From NCBI RefSeq assembly GCF_016862815.1, contig NZ_BONR01000001.1:124001-188000 (forward strand): a DNA stretch of 64,000 nucleotides, in the 5' to 3' direction. Below are positions 33,589-43,770 of this stretch, in pieces. Position numbers and translations under genes: made by a program. The notes under the pieces are model-generated. The model was not told where the DNA came from and did no database searches. It saw only the letters and a program-made list of their open reading frames with translations. Position 1 is the stretch's first letter. Each line of letters begins with the position of its first letter. The stretch comes from Demequina activiva (GTDB taxonomy: Bacteria > Actinomycetota > Actinomycetes > Actinomycetales > Demequinaceae).

Positions 33589-36183
33589 ATGCCAGGTACC
33601 AACCTCACCCGCGCGGAAGCACAGGCCCGCGCCGCCATCGTCTCCACCGAGACGTACGCCGTCGAGCTCGACCTCACCACCTCCGAGGAGACCTTCCGCT
33701 CGACCACCACCGTGCGCTTCGCCGCCACGGCAGGAGCGTCGACGTTCATCGACCTGATCGCGCCCACCGTCCACAGCATCGTCCTCAACGGCGAGAGCCT
33801 CGACCCGGCGACCGCGTACGTCGACAGCCGCATCGCGCTGGACAACCTGCAGGACTCCAACGAGCTCACCGTGGTCGCCGACTGCGCGTACATGAACACT
33901 GGCGAGGGACTGCACCGGTTCGTCGACCCGGAGGACAGCGAGGTCTACCTCTACTCCCAGTTCGAGGTCGCTGACACGCGCCGCGTCTACGCGGTGTTCG
34001 AGCAGCCCGACCTCAAGGCCGCCTTCACCTTCACCGTGACCGCGCCGGAGCACTGGCATGTGCTGAGCAACAACCCCGGCACCAAGACCACCCTCGAGGG
34101 AACGGTCTCCAACGCCGGGCGCAACCGCGGCGTCGCGCGGTGGGACTTCTCCGAGACCACCCGCCTGCCCTGCTACGTGACCGCCATCGTGGCCGGCCCG
34201 TACCACCGCGTCGAGGGCACCGTCGAGTCCCGCAAGGGCACGCTCGGCGCCGACGTCTACTGCCGCAAGGCCCTGGCGCCGTTCCTCGACTCCGACGTGA
34301 TCCTCGCGGACACCCAGGCAGGCTTCTCCTTCTACGAGGAGAAGTTCCAGATGGACTACCCCTTCGAGAAGTACGACCAGATCTTCGTCCCGGAGTTCAA
34401 CGCGGGCGCCATGGAGAACGCCGGCTGCGTCACCTTCCTCGAGGACTACGTGTTCCGCTCCAAGCCGCCGCAGGCGCGCGTCGAGCGCCGCACCGTCACC
34501 GTCCTGCACGAGCTCGCGCACATGTGGTTCGGGGACCTCGTCACGATGAAGTGGTGGAACGACCTGTGGCTCAACGAGTCCTTCGCGGAGTACGCGTCCA
34601 CGGTCGCCACCGTCGAGACCACCAAGTGGAAGAACAACTGGGTCACGTTCAACTCGCTCGAGAAGACGTGGGCGGCACGCCAGGACCAGCTGCCCAGCAC
34701 GCACCCGATCATGGCGGACATCACCGACCTCGAGGACGTCGAGGTCAACTTCGACGGCATCACCTACGCCAAGGGCGCCTCGGTGCTCAAGCAGCTCGCC
34801 GCATGGGTGGGCCAGGATGAGTTCTTCGCCGGCGTCGCCGAGTACTTCCGCAAGCACCACCACTCCAACACCACGCTGCGCGACCTCCTCGTCGAGCTGG
34901 AGGCCACCTCCGGCCGCGACCTCACGGCGTGGTCCGAGGTGTGGCTCGAGAAGGCCGGCATCACCACGCTGCGCCCACAGATCGAGGTCGACGCCCACGA
35001 CGACATCGCCGCCTTCGCCGTGCTGCAGGAGGTCCCCGAGCAGTGGCCCACGCAGCGCCCCCACCGGCTGGGGATCGGCGGCTACGACGTCGTGGTCGAC
35101 AACCACGGCAACGCGAGCCTCGAGCGCTCGCTCTATGTCGAGATCGATGTGCGCGGCGAGCGCACCGAGGTCCCCGAGCTGGTGGGCAAGCACCGTCCGG
35201 CGCTGATCCTGGTCAACGACCAGGACCTCGCGTACGCGAAGGTGCGCCTGGACGAGCAGTCGCTCGCGACGGCCGTGGAGCACGTGAGCGGCTTCACGGA
35301 CCCCCTGGCCCGCTCGATGGTGCTGACGGCCGCATGGGACATGACCCGCGACGGCGAGATGCCGGCACGGCAGTTCATCGACCTCGCGTTGAACTCGATC
35401 GCCCACGAGACCGAGTCCACGACCGTCATGGTGCTGCTGCGCCAGCTGTCGACGACGCTGGCGCTGTACGTCCACCCCGATCACGCCGCGGCCGCATGCG
35501 AGCACGTGGCGGAGACGCTGTGGCGACTCGCGATCGAGTCCGACGCCGGCTCCGACACGCAGCTCCAGCTGGTCAAGGCCTTCGCGTCGCTGGCGTGCAC
35601 GGAGGTCCAGATGGGAAGTCTCGAGGGGCTGCTCGACAACAAGCTCCACCTCGACGGCCTCGAGATCGACGCGGACCTCGCGTGGGACCTGCTGATCGGC
35701 CTCGTGGTCGGCGGCAAGGCCGACGAGATCGCGATCGAGCTCCAGCTCACCCGGGACGCGACCGCCTCCGGACAGCGACGCGCGGCTCACGCCCGGGCCG
35801 CGCTTCCCACCGAGGCGGGCAAGCGGGCCGCCTGGGATGCGCTGATCAACGCGGAGAAGGACATGCCGAACGCTCTGCAGTTCGAGGCGACCGCCGGCTT
35901 CAACCACGTCAACGACGTGACGATCCTCGAGCCCTACGTCGACGAGTACTTCGCGTCGATCCGCCGCATCTACACGGAGAAGACCAACGAGATGGCCACC
36001 GGCCTGATCGAGGGCCTGTACCCCCTGCAGCTGGCGGGACGGATGGACAGCCTCCAGGACAAGGCCGATGCGTGGCTCGAGGCCAATGCGGACGCGCACG
36101 CAGCGCTCAGGCGCCTCGTGATCGAGGGTCGCGACGGCGTGCGTCGCGCCCTCGAGAACCAGGCACGGGACGCCCAGGGCTGA
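33589..36183 (+). CDS. pepN: Aminopeptidase N, M1 family, copy 1
   Basis: 864-residue zinc aminopeptidase that trims N-terminal residues from peptides in the cytoplasm. GAMEN (273-277) binds the substrate N-terminus; HELAHMWFG (from 307) and the downstream LNESFAEY glutamate bind zinc. Length and C-terminal helical domain (ERAP1_C-like) match actinobacterial PepN. CAGAAT precedes ATG 33589 by 6 nt. A paralog follows after a terminator. Confidence 0.95.
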   Translation: MPGTNLTRAEAQARAAIVSTETYAVELDLTTSEETFRSTTTVRFAATAGASTFIDLIAPTVHSIVLNGESLDPATAYVDSRIALDNLQDSNELTVVADCAYMNTGEGLHRFVDPEDSEVYLYSQFEVADTRRVYAVFEQPDLKAAFTFTVTAPEHWHVLSNNPGTKTTLEGTVSNAGRNRGVARWDFSETTRLPCYVTAIVAGPYHRVEGTVESRKGTLGADVYCRKALAPFLDSDVILADTQAGFSFYEEKFQMDYPFEKYDQIFVPEFNAGAMENAGCVTFLEDYVFRSKPPQARVERRTVTVLHELAHMWFGDLVTMKWWNDLWLNESFAEYASTVATVETTKWKNNWVTFNSLEKTWAARQDQLPSTHPIMADITDLEDVEVNFDGITYAKGASVLKQLAAWVGQDEFFAGVAEYFRKHHHSNTTLRDLLVELEATSGRDLTAWSEVWLEKAGITTLRPQIEVDAHDDIAAFAVLQEVPEQWPTQRPHRLGIGGYDVVVDNHGNASLERSLYVEIDVRGERTEVPELVGKHRPALILVNDQDLAYAKVRLDEQSLATAVEHVSGFTDPLARSMVLTAAWDMTRDGEMPARQFIDLALNSIAHETESTTVMVLLRQLSTTLALYVHPDHAAAACEHVAETLWRLAIESDAGSDTQLQLVKAFASLACTEVQMGSLEGLLDNKLHLDGLEIDADLAWDLLIGLVVGGKADEIAIELQLTRDATASGQRRAAHARAALPTEAGKRAAWDALINAEKDMPNALQFEATAGFNHVNDVTILEPYVDEYFASIRRIYTEKTNEMATGLIEGLYPLQLAGRMDSLQDKADAWLEANADAHAALRRLVIEGRDGVRRALENQARDAQG

Positions 36184-36193
36184 ACCCGTCTGC

Positions 36194-36237
36194 TGAGCCC
36201 CGGCCGCCCCTCTCGCGAGGCGCGCGGCCGGGGCTCA
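36194..36237 (+). terminator. Terminator between the two pepN genes
   Basis: Perfect 14-bp stem (36194-36207 with 36224-36237) enclosing a small CTCGCGAG palindrome, 10 bases after the first pepN stop. It shows that the paralogs are separate transcription units. Confidence 0.85.
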
Positions 36238-36291
36238 GGCGTGTCCGGGAGGCGGCCAGCGGGGCGCCCCCACGCGTGCGAGACTGACAGC

Positions 36292-38823
36292 ATGCTCACC
36301 CGTGACGAGGCCTTCGCCCGCTCTCAGACAGTGCCCTCCGCGGAGTACCGCATCGCGCTGGACTTCACCGGTGACGGCGACACGTTCCGCTCGGTCACGA
36401 CCGTCGAGTTCGACGCACCTGCGGACGCCGAGACCTTCATCGACCTCGTGGGGTCGCTGCGCTCGGCGACGCTCAACGGCCGCGACCTCGACCCGGCGAG
36501 CCACGTCGACGGACGCCTGCCGCTCACGCACCTCGAGCCCGCGAACGTGCTGACGGTCGAGGCGGACTGCGAGTACCGCACCACCGGCTCCGGCATCCAC
36601 CGCTTCGTGGACTCGACCTCCGGGCACACCTATCTGTACAGCCAGTTCGCCGCGGACGATGCGCGCGCCGCCTTCGCATGCTTCGATCAGCCGGACATCA
36701 AGGGCACCTTCGCGTTCACCGTGACCGCCCCCGAGCAGTGGGAGGTGATCTCGAACACCCGCGCGCCCGAGCCCGCTCCGATCGAGGGCGCGCGCGTGTG
36801 GGCGTTCTCCCCCACGGTCCCGCTGCCCTGCTACGCCGCCGCCGTCGTGGCCGGGCCCTACGTGTTCGAGGAGACCACCCTCGCCTCGGCCAAGGGCGAC
36901 GTCCCGGCGCGCGTGTACGGCCGCCCCGAGGTGCGCGACCACCTCGCCGCTGACACCCTGTTCGCGGACACCCAGGCGGGCATCGACCTGTACGAGCGGG
37001 TGTTCGCGACCGAGTACCCGTACGACAGCTACGACCAGATCTACGTGCCGCAGTACAACTTCGGCGCGATGGAGAACGCCGGCTGCGTCACCATCAGCGA
37101 GGACCGCCTGCTGTACCGCACCCGCGCCTCTGACGCCGAGCTCGAGTTCCGCTCGGTGGTGGTGCTGCACGAGCTCGCGCACATGTGGTTCGGGGACCTG
37201 GTCACCATGAAGTGGTGGGACGACCTGTGGCTCAACGAGTCGTTCGCCGAGTTCGTGGCGACGCACGCCGCGCAGGAGGTCACGCAGTGGGCCGATGCGT
37301 GGGTCACGTTCGGCTCGCAGCGCAAGTCCCGCGCGTACGTCGAGGATCAGCTGCCCACCACGCATCCGGTGGTGAGCGATGTGCCGACGGTCGACGCGGT
37401 GGCAGGCACCTTCGACATGATCACGTACGCGAAGGGGGCCTCTGCGCTGCGGCAGCTGGCCGCCACGCTGGGAGCGGAGGACTTCTTCGCCGGCATCGCG
37501 GCGTACGTGCGCGCCCACCACCACGGCAACGCCACGCTCGCGGATCTGTTCGCCGAGCTGGAGGCGGTCTCCGGGCGCGACCTTGCAGCGTGGTCGCGCG
37601 CGTGGCTCGAGACGCCAGGCGTCACGACGCTCGCCAGCGAGGTGAGCACCGACGAGGCCGGAGCCATCACCGAGCTCACGATCACCGAGGAGGTGCCGGA
37701 GGGCGCGGTCCCGCACCCGCATCGGCTGCGCGTGGGCGGCTACGTGCTCTCGGATGGCGCACTGGCGCGGGCGTGGACCGTCGACGTCGATGTCGACGGG
37801 GCCCGCACCGCGGTCCCCGAGGCGGTGGGAGCAGCGGCGCCGGACCTGCTGCTCGTCAACGACGGCGACCTCACCTATGCCAAGGTGCGTCTCGACGAGC
37901 GGTCGCTGGCGACGGTCGACGCGCACCTCGCGCACCTGCACGACCCGATGGCCCAGTACCTGGTGCTCGATGCGCTGTGGCACATGTGCCGCGACGGCGA
38001 GCTGCCCGCCCGTCGCTACGTCGACGCCGTGCTGACCGCGCTGCCGGTGCTCACGACGTCCCAGGTGATCGCCTCCCACCTCGGCTCGATCGCCACGGCG
38101 ATCAGGCGCTACGCGCCGCCGCAGGACGCGCTCGCGCTCGCAGAGACCACGGCCGATGCGCTGTGGGGACTCCTCGAGCAGGCGGCGCCAGGCTCGGACG
38201 AGCAGCTGTCGCTGGTGCGCGGCTACGCCGCGCTCGCGGCGACCGGCGCCCAGGCGGACCGGCTCCAGGCCCTGCTGGACGGCGGCGTGGTGCTCGACGG
38301 GCTTCCGATCGACTCCGAGCTGCGGTGGGATCTCATCACGGGACTGGCCCGCTGCGCACGCGTCGACGACGCCGCGATCGACTCGCACCTGGCCGCGGAT
38401 CCCGGAGCGGCCGGAGAGCGACGGGCCGCGGGAGCGCGGGCGACGATCGCGGAGGTGGACGCCAAGCGTCGCGCCTGGCGGTCCATCGCGGCGCCGGACG
38501 GTCCGCTCCCGGCGAACTCGATCGCGTACGCGACGGCCCAGGGCCTGGTGCGCACCAACGATCCGGCCGTGCTGGCGCCGCTCACGGACGAGATCCTGGC
38601 GGGCCTGCGACCCATGTTCGAGTCGATGGACGCGTTCATGGCGATGCGGACCGCCGGCTACGCGCTCCCCGTCGAGCTCGCGGGGCGGGTACCGGACCTG
38701 GATGCCCGCCTCGAGGCGTGGCTCGCGGACAACGCCGATGCCTCCGCAGTGCTGGTGAAGATCGTCACCGAGGGCCTGGATGACGTGCGCCGGTCGCTGC
38801 GGGCGCAGTCCGCCGTGCGCTGA
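36292..38823 (+). CDS. pepN: Aminopeptidase N, M1 family, copy 2
   Basis: 843 residues, paralog of the gene upstream. GAMEN at 258-262 and HELAHMWFGDLVTMKWWDDLWLN-type zinc site from 293 are intact, so it should be active. Divergence in the remainder suggests different peptide preference. Start ATG 36292, 6 nt after GAGACT; the longer frame from 36241 would begin in the terminator region. Confidence 0.94.
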   Translation: MLTRDEAFARSQTVPSAEYRIALDFTGDGDTFRSVTTVEFDAPADAETFIDLVGSLRSATLNGRDLDPASHVDGRLPLTHLEPANVLTVEADCEYRTTGSGIHRFVDSTSGHTYLYSQFAADDARAAFACFDQPDIKGTFAFTVTAPEQWEVISNTRAPEPAPIEGARVWAFSPTVPLPCYAAAVVAGPYVFEETTLASAKGDVPARVYGRPEVRDHLAADTLFADTQAGIDLYERVFATEYPYDSYDQIYVPQYNFGAMENAGCVTISEDRLLYRTRASDAELEFRSVVVLHELAHMWFGDLVTMKWWDDLWLNESFAEFVATHAAQEVTQWADAWVTFGSQRKSRAYVEDQLPTTHPVVSDVPTVDAVAGTFDMITYAKGASALRQLAATLGAEDFFAGIAAYVRAHHHGNATLADLFAELEAVSGRDLAAWSRAWLETPGVTTLASEVSTDEAGAITELTITEEVPEGAVPHPHRLRVGGYVLSDGALARAWTVDVDVDGARTAVPEAVGAAAPDLLLVNDGDLTYAKVRLDERSLATVDAHLAHLHDPMAQYLVLDALWHMCRDGELPARRYVDAVLTALPVLTTSQVIASHLGSIATAIRRYAPPQDALALAETTADALWGLLEQAAPGSDEQLSLVRGYAALAATGAQADRLQALLDGGVVLDGLPIDSELRWDLITGLARCARVDDAAIDSHLAADPGAAGERRAAGARATIAEVDAKRRAWRSIAAPDGPLPANSIAYATAQGLVRTNDPAVLAPLTDEILAGLRPMFESMDAFMAMRTAGYALPVELAGRVPDLDARLEAWLADNADASAVLVKIVTEGLDDVRRSLRAQSAVR

Positions 38824-38838
38824 CCGCGACGCCGAGGG

Positions 38839-39102
38839 TCAGGAGCCGTCGCCGCGCGGGGGGCCGTCCTGGCCGCGCTGCGCCATCCGCTCGCGGTGAC
38901 GCGCGGCGCGATCGCGCTTGTCCACGGCGCGCCGGCGCCAGTCCCACAGCGCCCATCCGCCCGCGACGAGGATCGCCACGATCCACGCGAGCTGCTGGAC
39001 CAGGGCAGGCACGAACGGCAGCACGCCCACCACGGCCGCGATGATCAGCGCCGCGATCGCGACGAGCATGCCCGCCTGCCCCGGCGGGCGCTGGGCCGTC
39101 AT
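38839..39102 (-). CDS. Small two-span membrane protein
   Basis: 87 residues: two hydrophobic helices (MLVAIAALIIAAVVGVLPFV and LAWIVAILVAGGWALWDW) and a basic cytoplasmic tail. No family recognised. ATG 39102 overlaps the malQ stop (ATGA), so it is translated after MalQ. The link to glucan metabolism is positional only. Confidence 0.75.
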   Translation of the reverse strand: MTAQRPPGQAGMLVAIAALIIAAVVGVLPFVPALVQQLAWIVAILVAGGWALWDWRRRAVDKRDRAARHRERMAQRGQDGPPRGDGS

Positions 39103-41231
39103 CGGCGCGCGGTCCGCACCGCCTCGAGCAGACGTTGGAGCCGCTCGTTGTCGAAGATGTCGTCCAGCAGCACCACGGCGCCGGCCTTGTCCGTGAGCGG
39201 GATGCGCCAGTTGGGGTACTCGGTGCTGGTGCCCGGATGGTTCTGCGAGCGCCGGTCACCGACGGCGTCCGTGAGGGAGACCGCCGTCAGCAGCGCCGGC
39301 GAGTGCATCGCCATCCTGTGCACGCCCGCGACGAGGTCGTCCTCCTCCCAGTCCTCGGGCATCCAGCCGCGCTCCAGGAGGTAGTCGGCGAGGCGCCGGC
39401 GGTCCTCGCGAGCGGCGCCTCGTGCGAGCTCGGCGTCGCCCACGATGAGTCCGAGCTCCTCGCGAGCGGCGATGTGCTCGCCGGCCAGGAACGGCGCCGT
39501 GGGCGGGAGATCGTGGACCGTGACGGACACCAGCGCATCGGCGCGGTAGTTCTCCGGAGCCTGCGGGCCACCGTCGTGGCCCTTCTCGAACAGCGCGACC
39601 ACCGTGCCCAGCAGGCCGCGCTGGTTGAGGTAGTCCGAGACCCACGGCTCGAGCGTGCCGAGATCCTCGCCGATCACGATCGTGCCGGCCCGCTGCGCCT
39701 CGAGAGCGAGGATGCCGATGAGGGCCTCGTGATCGAACTGGATGTAGACGCCGTCGTCCGCACGATTGCCCGCTGGGATCCACCACTGGCGGAACAGCCC
39801 CAGGATGTGGTCCACGCGCAGCGCGCCCGAGTGGCGGACGGCGGCTCGCACCACATCGCGAAACGGCATGTAGGCCGCTGCCTCGAGGGCACGCGGCTGC
39901 CACGGCGGCTGCGACCAGTTCTGTCCGTGCTGGTTGTACATGTCCGGAGGGGCGCCCACCTCCATGCCGGTCGCCAGCACGCGACCCAGGGCCCACGCAT
40001 CGGCCCCCTGCGGGTGCACGCCCACCGCGAGGTCCGTCATGATGCCGATCCCCATGCCCGCCTCGTGCGCCGCGGACTGGGCGCGCGCGAGCTGCTCGTC
40101 CGCGATCCACTGCAGCCAGGCGAAGAACAGCACGCGGTCACCGTGCTCGTCGCGCCAGGCGTCCACCTCGCGCGAGCGCGGCTGACGGAACTCGTCGGGC
40201 CACGGCAGGCCCTTGTGGGCCTCGGAGATCGCACACCACGTCGCGAACTCCTCGAGCGCGTCACCCTCGCGCAGGCAGAACGCCTCGAAGCGTGCCTGCC
40301 GCGCTGCCGAGCGCTCCACCTCGAAGATCTTCTCCAACGCGGCGGACTTGGCACGCCAGGCGGCATCGCGATCCAGCAGGTCAGCATCCAGGTTGGCGCG
40401 GCGGGGACGCTCGGACTCCCACTCGATCACCGCCCGGTGCTGCGAGGGCACGTAGGCGACCTCGGGGATGTCCTCGATGCGGATGTAGAGGGGGTTGAGG
40501 AAGCGCCGCGACGTGGGCAGGTACGGCGATGGCTCGAGGGGCGGCACCGCCTCCGCGGCATGCAACGGATTGATGAGCAGGAAGTCCGCACCCTCGCGGA
40601 TCGCCGCCAACGCGCACAGGTCCGCGAGATCGCCGAAGTCGCCGATGCCCCACGATCGCTCCGATCGCACCGAGTACAGCTGGGCGGCGAGGCCCCACGG
40701 GCGCTCGCGCCGCACGTGCTCGGGCACGTCGATCCGTGCCGGCGTCACCACCACCCAGCCTCGGCCGCGTCGACCCGAGGTCGCGGCCTCCAGCCGGTGC
40801 CAGCCCAGCGGCAGGTCATCGGGGACCTGGAACGTCGCCCGGCCCACCTCGCGACCGTCCAGCACGCGTGGCGGCACCAGCACGTCGAGCTGCTCGAGCG
40901 GGCGCGGCTCGCCGTGCTCGAGCATGAGCGAGGCCGCGACGGGCGCGCCATGCGGCACGTGGGCGGGGATGCGTGCGCCGGTGCCCTCCACCACCACCGT
41001 CACCGGCGGCACCAGCCGGCGCCAGGTGAGGTCGTCGAGGTCCGCGAGCGACCGTGCGCAGGCATCGTCGTCATGCGCGTCGACACCCAGCGAGGTCAGC
41101 GCCGCGCGGATCGCCGCGGTGGAGCTGGGCACGCGCTCGCCGTTCCATGCGGTGTACTCGACGGCCACGCCGCAGGCGCGTGCGAGCTCGGCGAGTGCAG
41201 GGCTGGGAGTCTCAGGCGCGTCGGCGTTCAC
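39099..41231 (-). CDS. malQ: 4-alpha-glucanotransferase (amylomaltase, GH77)
   Basis: 710-residue enzyme that transfers alpha-1,4-glucan segments between maltodextrins. It has the N-terminal beta-sandwich typical of actinobacterial MalQ and the GH77 barrel: LYSVRSERSWGIGDFGDL, ADAWALGRVLATGMEVGAPP, ALRVDHILGLFRQWWIP with the catalytic Asp, and VIGEDLGT with the acid/base Glu. GTG 41231 follows CAGGAT by 6 nt. Confidence 0.95.
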   Translation of the reverse strand: MNADAPETPSPALAELARACGVAVEYTAWNGERVPSSTAAIRAALTSLGVDAHDDDACARSLADLDDLTWRRLVPPVTVVVEGTGARIPAHVPHGAPVAASLMLEHGEPRPLEQLDVLVPPRVLDGREVGRATFQVPDDLPLGWHRLEAATSGRRGRGWVVVTPARIDVPEHVRRERPWGLAAQLYSVRSERSWGIGDFGDLADLCALAAIREGADFLLINPLHAAEAVPPLEPSPYLPTSRRFLNPLYIRIEDIPEVAYVPSQHRAVIEWESERPRRANLDADLLDRDAAWRAKSAALEKIFEVERSAARQARFEAFCLREGDALEEFATWCAISEAHKGLPWPDEFRQPRSREVDAWRDEHGDRVLFFAWLQWIADEQLARAQSAAHEAGMGIGIMTDLAVGVHPQGADAWALGRVLATGMEVGAPPDMYNQHGQNWSQPPWQPRALEAAAYMPFRDVVRAAVRHSGALRVDHILGLFRQWWIPAGNRADDGVYIQFDHEALIGILALEAQRAGTIVIGEDLGTLEPWVSDYLNQRGLLGTVVALFEKGHDGGPQAPENYRADALVSVTVHDLPPTAPFLAGEHIAAREELGLIVGDAELARGAAREDRRRLADYLLERGWMPEDWEEDDLVAGVHRMAMHSPALLTAVSLTDAVGDRRSQNHPGTSTEYPNWRIPLTDKAGAVVLLDDIFDNERLQRLLEAVRTARR

Positions 41232-41335
41232 ACGCCCATCCTGCCAGGTCAGGACGGCCGTGCGCAGGTGCCTCGCGGCACCGGTGCGCGCACGGCGTCT
41301 CGTGCCGGGCCTCCGCCATGGTTACCCTGGGAGGC

Positions 41336-42436
41336 GTGCTGCATCTGACTGGAACGCCCGAGCCCTCGACGTCCCCGACCGCTGGATCCGGGGAGCTGCC
41401 CGACGCGAGCGACATCGAGCAATGGCTGGCGGACGTGACGGGCCGCGCCATCCCCTTCCTGATCGTCCTGGTGGTCGCGCTCGTCCTGTGGTTCATCGGA
41501 CGGGCGGCGATCAACGCGCTCACCCGCAGCATCGAGCGTGGCGCTCCCCTGAACGATCGCCGCGCGCGCCAGGCCCTCAGCAAGGCCAAGTTCAAGCTGC
41601 CGGACATCGACACCACGGATGCCCGCCTCGAGGCGGAGCGGCGCCGTCAACGGGCGGCCACCCTGCGCCGAGTGCTCAAGTCCGCGTGGGCCGTGCTGCT
41701 CATCGCGCTGGTGGTGATCTCCGCCCTGGGCGTGCTCGGCGTCCCCATCGGCCCCATGCTCGCCTCCGCGGGAATCCTGGGAGTCGCCCTGGGCTTCGGC
41801 GCCCAGTCCCTGGTCAGGGACATCCTGTCCGGCATCTTCATGCTCATGGAGGACCAGTACGGCGTGGGCGACGTCGTGGACCTGGGCGAGGCCACCGGCG
41901 CCGTCGAGGAGGTGGGCCTGCGATGCACCCGCCTGCGCTCGCTCGACGGCACGGTCTGGTACGTGCCCAACGGCGAGATCACCCGAGTGGGCAACATGAC
42001 GCGCATGTGGAGCCGCGTCATGATCGAGGTGCGCTTCGCGTACGACACCGACATCGAGGCGGCACGCCAGGCGATGATCGACGCCGTCGAGGCGGCGAAG
42101 GACGGCGACGACGACGTGGCCACCGCGCTCCTGGGCGAGCCGGAGGTCGCCGGCATCGAGTCGCTCGAGTACAACGCCGTGATGCTGCGCCTCATGTGCC
42201 AGGTCAACCCCGCGACCCAATGGGACGTGCAGCGCGAGGTGCGCCGCGAGATGCGCCGCATCTTCGCCGAGCGCGACATCTCGCTGGCGGTGCCCGGCGA
42301 GGCGATGGTCTTCGACACCAAGCAGCCCAAGAGCACCGTCACGCTGCACGACTCGGACCGCCCCGCGTCGGATCAGCAGCCGCGCAGCGAGGACGGCCGC
42401 CCCCTGCCACCACCGAACGACGCGGACGGCGACTGA
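41336..42436 (+). CDS. Small-conductance mechanosensitive channel, MscS family
   Basis: 366 residues. Two or more N-terminal spans ([34 protein letters not shown]), the pore-lining helix [20 protein letters not shown], and the beta domain [19 protein letters not shown]. Opens on membrane tension to release osmolytes. I chose GTG 41336, which follows TACCCT by 7 nt; ATG 41318 is the alternative. First gene of an operon with truncated hemoglobin and TesB. Confidence 0.9.
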   Translation: MLHLTGTPEPSTSPTAGSGELPDASDIEQWLADVTGRAIPFLIVLVVALVLWFIGRAAINALTRSIERGAPLNDRRARQALSKAKFKLPDIDTTDARLEAERRRQRAATLRRVLKSAWAVLLIALVVISALGVLGVPIGPMLASAGILGVALGFGAQSLVRDILSGIFMLMEDQYGVGDVVDLGEATGAVEEVGLRCTRLRSLDGTVWYVPNGEITRVGNMTRMWSRVMIEVRFAYDTDIEAARQAMIDAVEAAKDGDDDVATALLGEPEVAGIESLEYNAVMLRLMCQVNPATQWDVQREVRREMRRIFAERDISLAVPGEAMVFDTKQPKSTVTLHDSDRPASDQQPRSEDGRPLPPPNDADGD

Positions 42437-42437
42437 G

Positions 42438-42875
42438 GTGACCCAGCCCGGCATGAACGTGGGGTCCGAGCCCCCGCACGAGCACGGCCAGAGCTTCTAC
42501 GAGGCGGTGGGCGGGCACGCGACCTTCGAGCGCATCGTCCGTCGCTTCTACGCGGGCGTGGCAGAGGACCCGGTCCTGCTCCCCCTGTACCCCGAGGAGG
42601 ATCTCGAGGGCGCCATCGAGCGCCTCACGCTGTTCCTCGTGCAGTACTGGGGCGGCCCCACCACCTATTCGGACAGTCGCGGCCATCCGCGCCTGCGGAT
42701 GCGCCACGTGCCGTTCCATGTCAACCCGGAGGCGCGGGACCACTGGATCGAGCACATGCGCGACGCCGTCGCGGCGGCGGACCTCGCGCCCATCCACGCC
42801 GTCACGCTGATGGACTACCTCGAGCGCGCCGCGCACTCGATGGTGAACACCTTCGAGCCCACCCCCGAGAGGTAG
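42438..42875 (+). CDS. glbO: Group II truncated hemoglobin
   Basis: 145-residue heme protein of the GlbO type, associated with oxygen/NO chemistry and peroxide handling. Proximal His90 (LRMRH), Tyr38 at B10, Tyr51 at CD1 and Trp103 at G8 match group II. Starts 1 nt after the mscS stop (GTG 42438; ATG 42453 possible) and is followed 8 nt later by tesB, so the three are co-transcribed. Confidence 0.92.
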   Translation: MTQPGMNVGSEPPHEHGQSFYEAVGGHATFERIVRRFYAGVAEDPVLLPLYPEEDLEGAIERLTLFLVQYWGGPTTYSDSRGHPRLRMRHVPFHVNPEARDHWIEHMRDAVAAADLAPIHAVTLMDYLERAAHSMVNTFEPTPER

Positions 42876-42883
42876 GAGACCCC

Positions 42884-43762
42884 ATGGATCACGTCGAGGA
42901 CATCTGGGCGGAGCAGGCGGTCGCCTCCGGCATGGCGGTCCTGGACCTGCGCCGCCTGGGCGACACCACGTTCGAGGGCGACTCCTTGCCCATGCCGGGC
43001 GGGCGGGCGTACGGCGGTCAGGTGCTCGCGCAGTCGCTGCTGGCCGCCGGGCACACGGTGGACGACGAGCGCCACATGCACTCGATGCACGGCTACTTCC
43101 TGCGACCAGGCGACGCGTCGCGGCCCATCAGCTTCGAGGTCGAGGTGCTGCGCGACGGCCGCTCCTTCTCCGCCCGCCGCACCCACGCGTTCCAGGACGG
43201 CAAGCCCATTCTGTCGATGATCGCCTCGTTCCAGCTGCAGCAGGACGGCCCCGAGCACGCGGTGTCCATGCCGGAGGTGCCCGGCCCCGATGCGGTGGCG
43301 TCCGGCATCGACCTGCTCGCGCCGTTCGCGGGAGACGCCCGCGCCGACTACTGGCTCCAGCGCACGCCCTTCGACCTGCGCCACGTCGAGGGCTCGCTGC
43401 TGTTCCAGCCTGACGCGCGACCCAAGCAGTACCAGACCACCTGGATCCGCCTGCGCAGGCCGATCGACGGCTCTGACCTGCTGCACCGATCCCTCCTGGC
43501 ATTCGCGTGCGACCAGGTGATGCTCGAGCCCTTGCTGCGTCGTCACGGCGCGTCGTGGATGACCCCCGGACTGGGCTTCGCCAGCCTCGATCACGCCATG
43601 TGGTGGCACCGACCGGCGCGCGCCGACGAGTGGCTGCTCTACGTGCAGGACGCGCCCACCGCCCAGGGTGGACGCGGCCTGGGCGGGGCATGGATCTTCT
43701 CCGAGGACGGACGCCTGGTGGCGTCGGCCTCGCAGGAGGGCATGTTCCGCATGCCCGAGTAG
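42884..43762 (+). CDS. tesB: Acyl-CoA thioesterase II
   Basis: 292-residue double hot-dog enzyme that hydrolyses acyl-CoA. Visible motifs: MPGGRAYGGQVLAQSLLAAG, SMHGYFLRPGD, the central QTTWIRLRRPI and GLGFASLDHAMWWHRP with the catalytic Asp. AGGAG precedes ATG 42884. Last gene of the mscS-glbO-tesB operon; it converges on the WbaP gene with only 8 bp between. Confidence 0.93.
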   Translation: MDHVEDIWAEQAVASGMAVLDLRRLGDTTFEGDSLPMPGGRAYGGQVLAQSLLAAGHTVDDERHMHSMHGYFLRPGDASRPISFEVEVLRDGRSFSARRTHAFQDGKPILSMIASFQLQQDGPEHAVSMPEVPGPDAVASGIDLLAPFAGDARADYWLQRTPFDLRHVEGSLLFQPDARPKQYQTTWIRLRRPIDGSDLLHRSLLAFACDQVMLEPLLRRHGASWMTPGLGFASLDHAMWWHRPARADEWLLYVQDAPTAQGGRGLGGAWIFSEDGRLVASASQEGMFRMPE

Positions 43763-43770
43763 ATCCGAGC

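Noticed and set aside
32962..36099. A 1045-codon open frame on the minus strand opposite pepN
   Set aside because: It mirrors the pepN codons, is rich in Arg/Val/Leu/Asp repeats without any domain, and pepN on the other strand has all family motifs. Such mirror frames are usual at this GC content.
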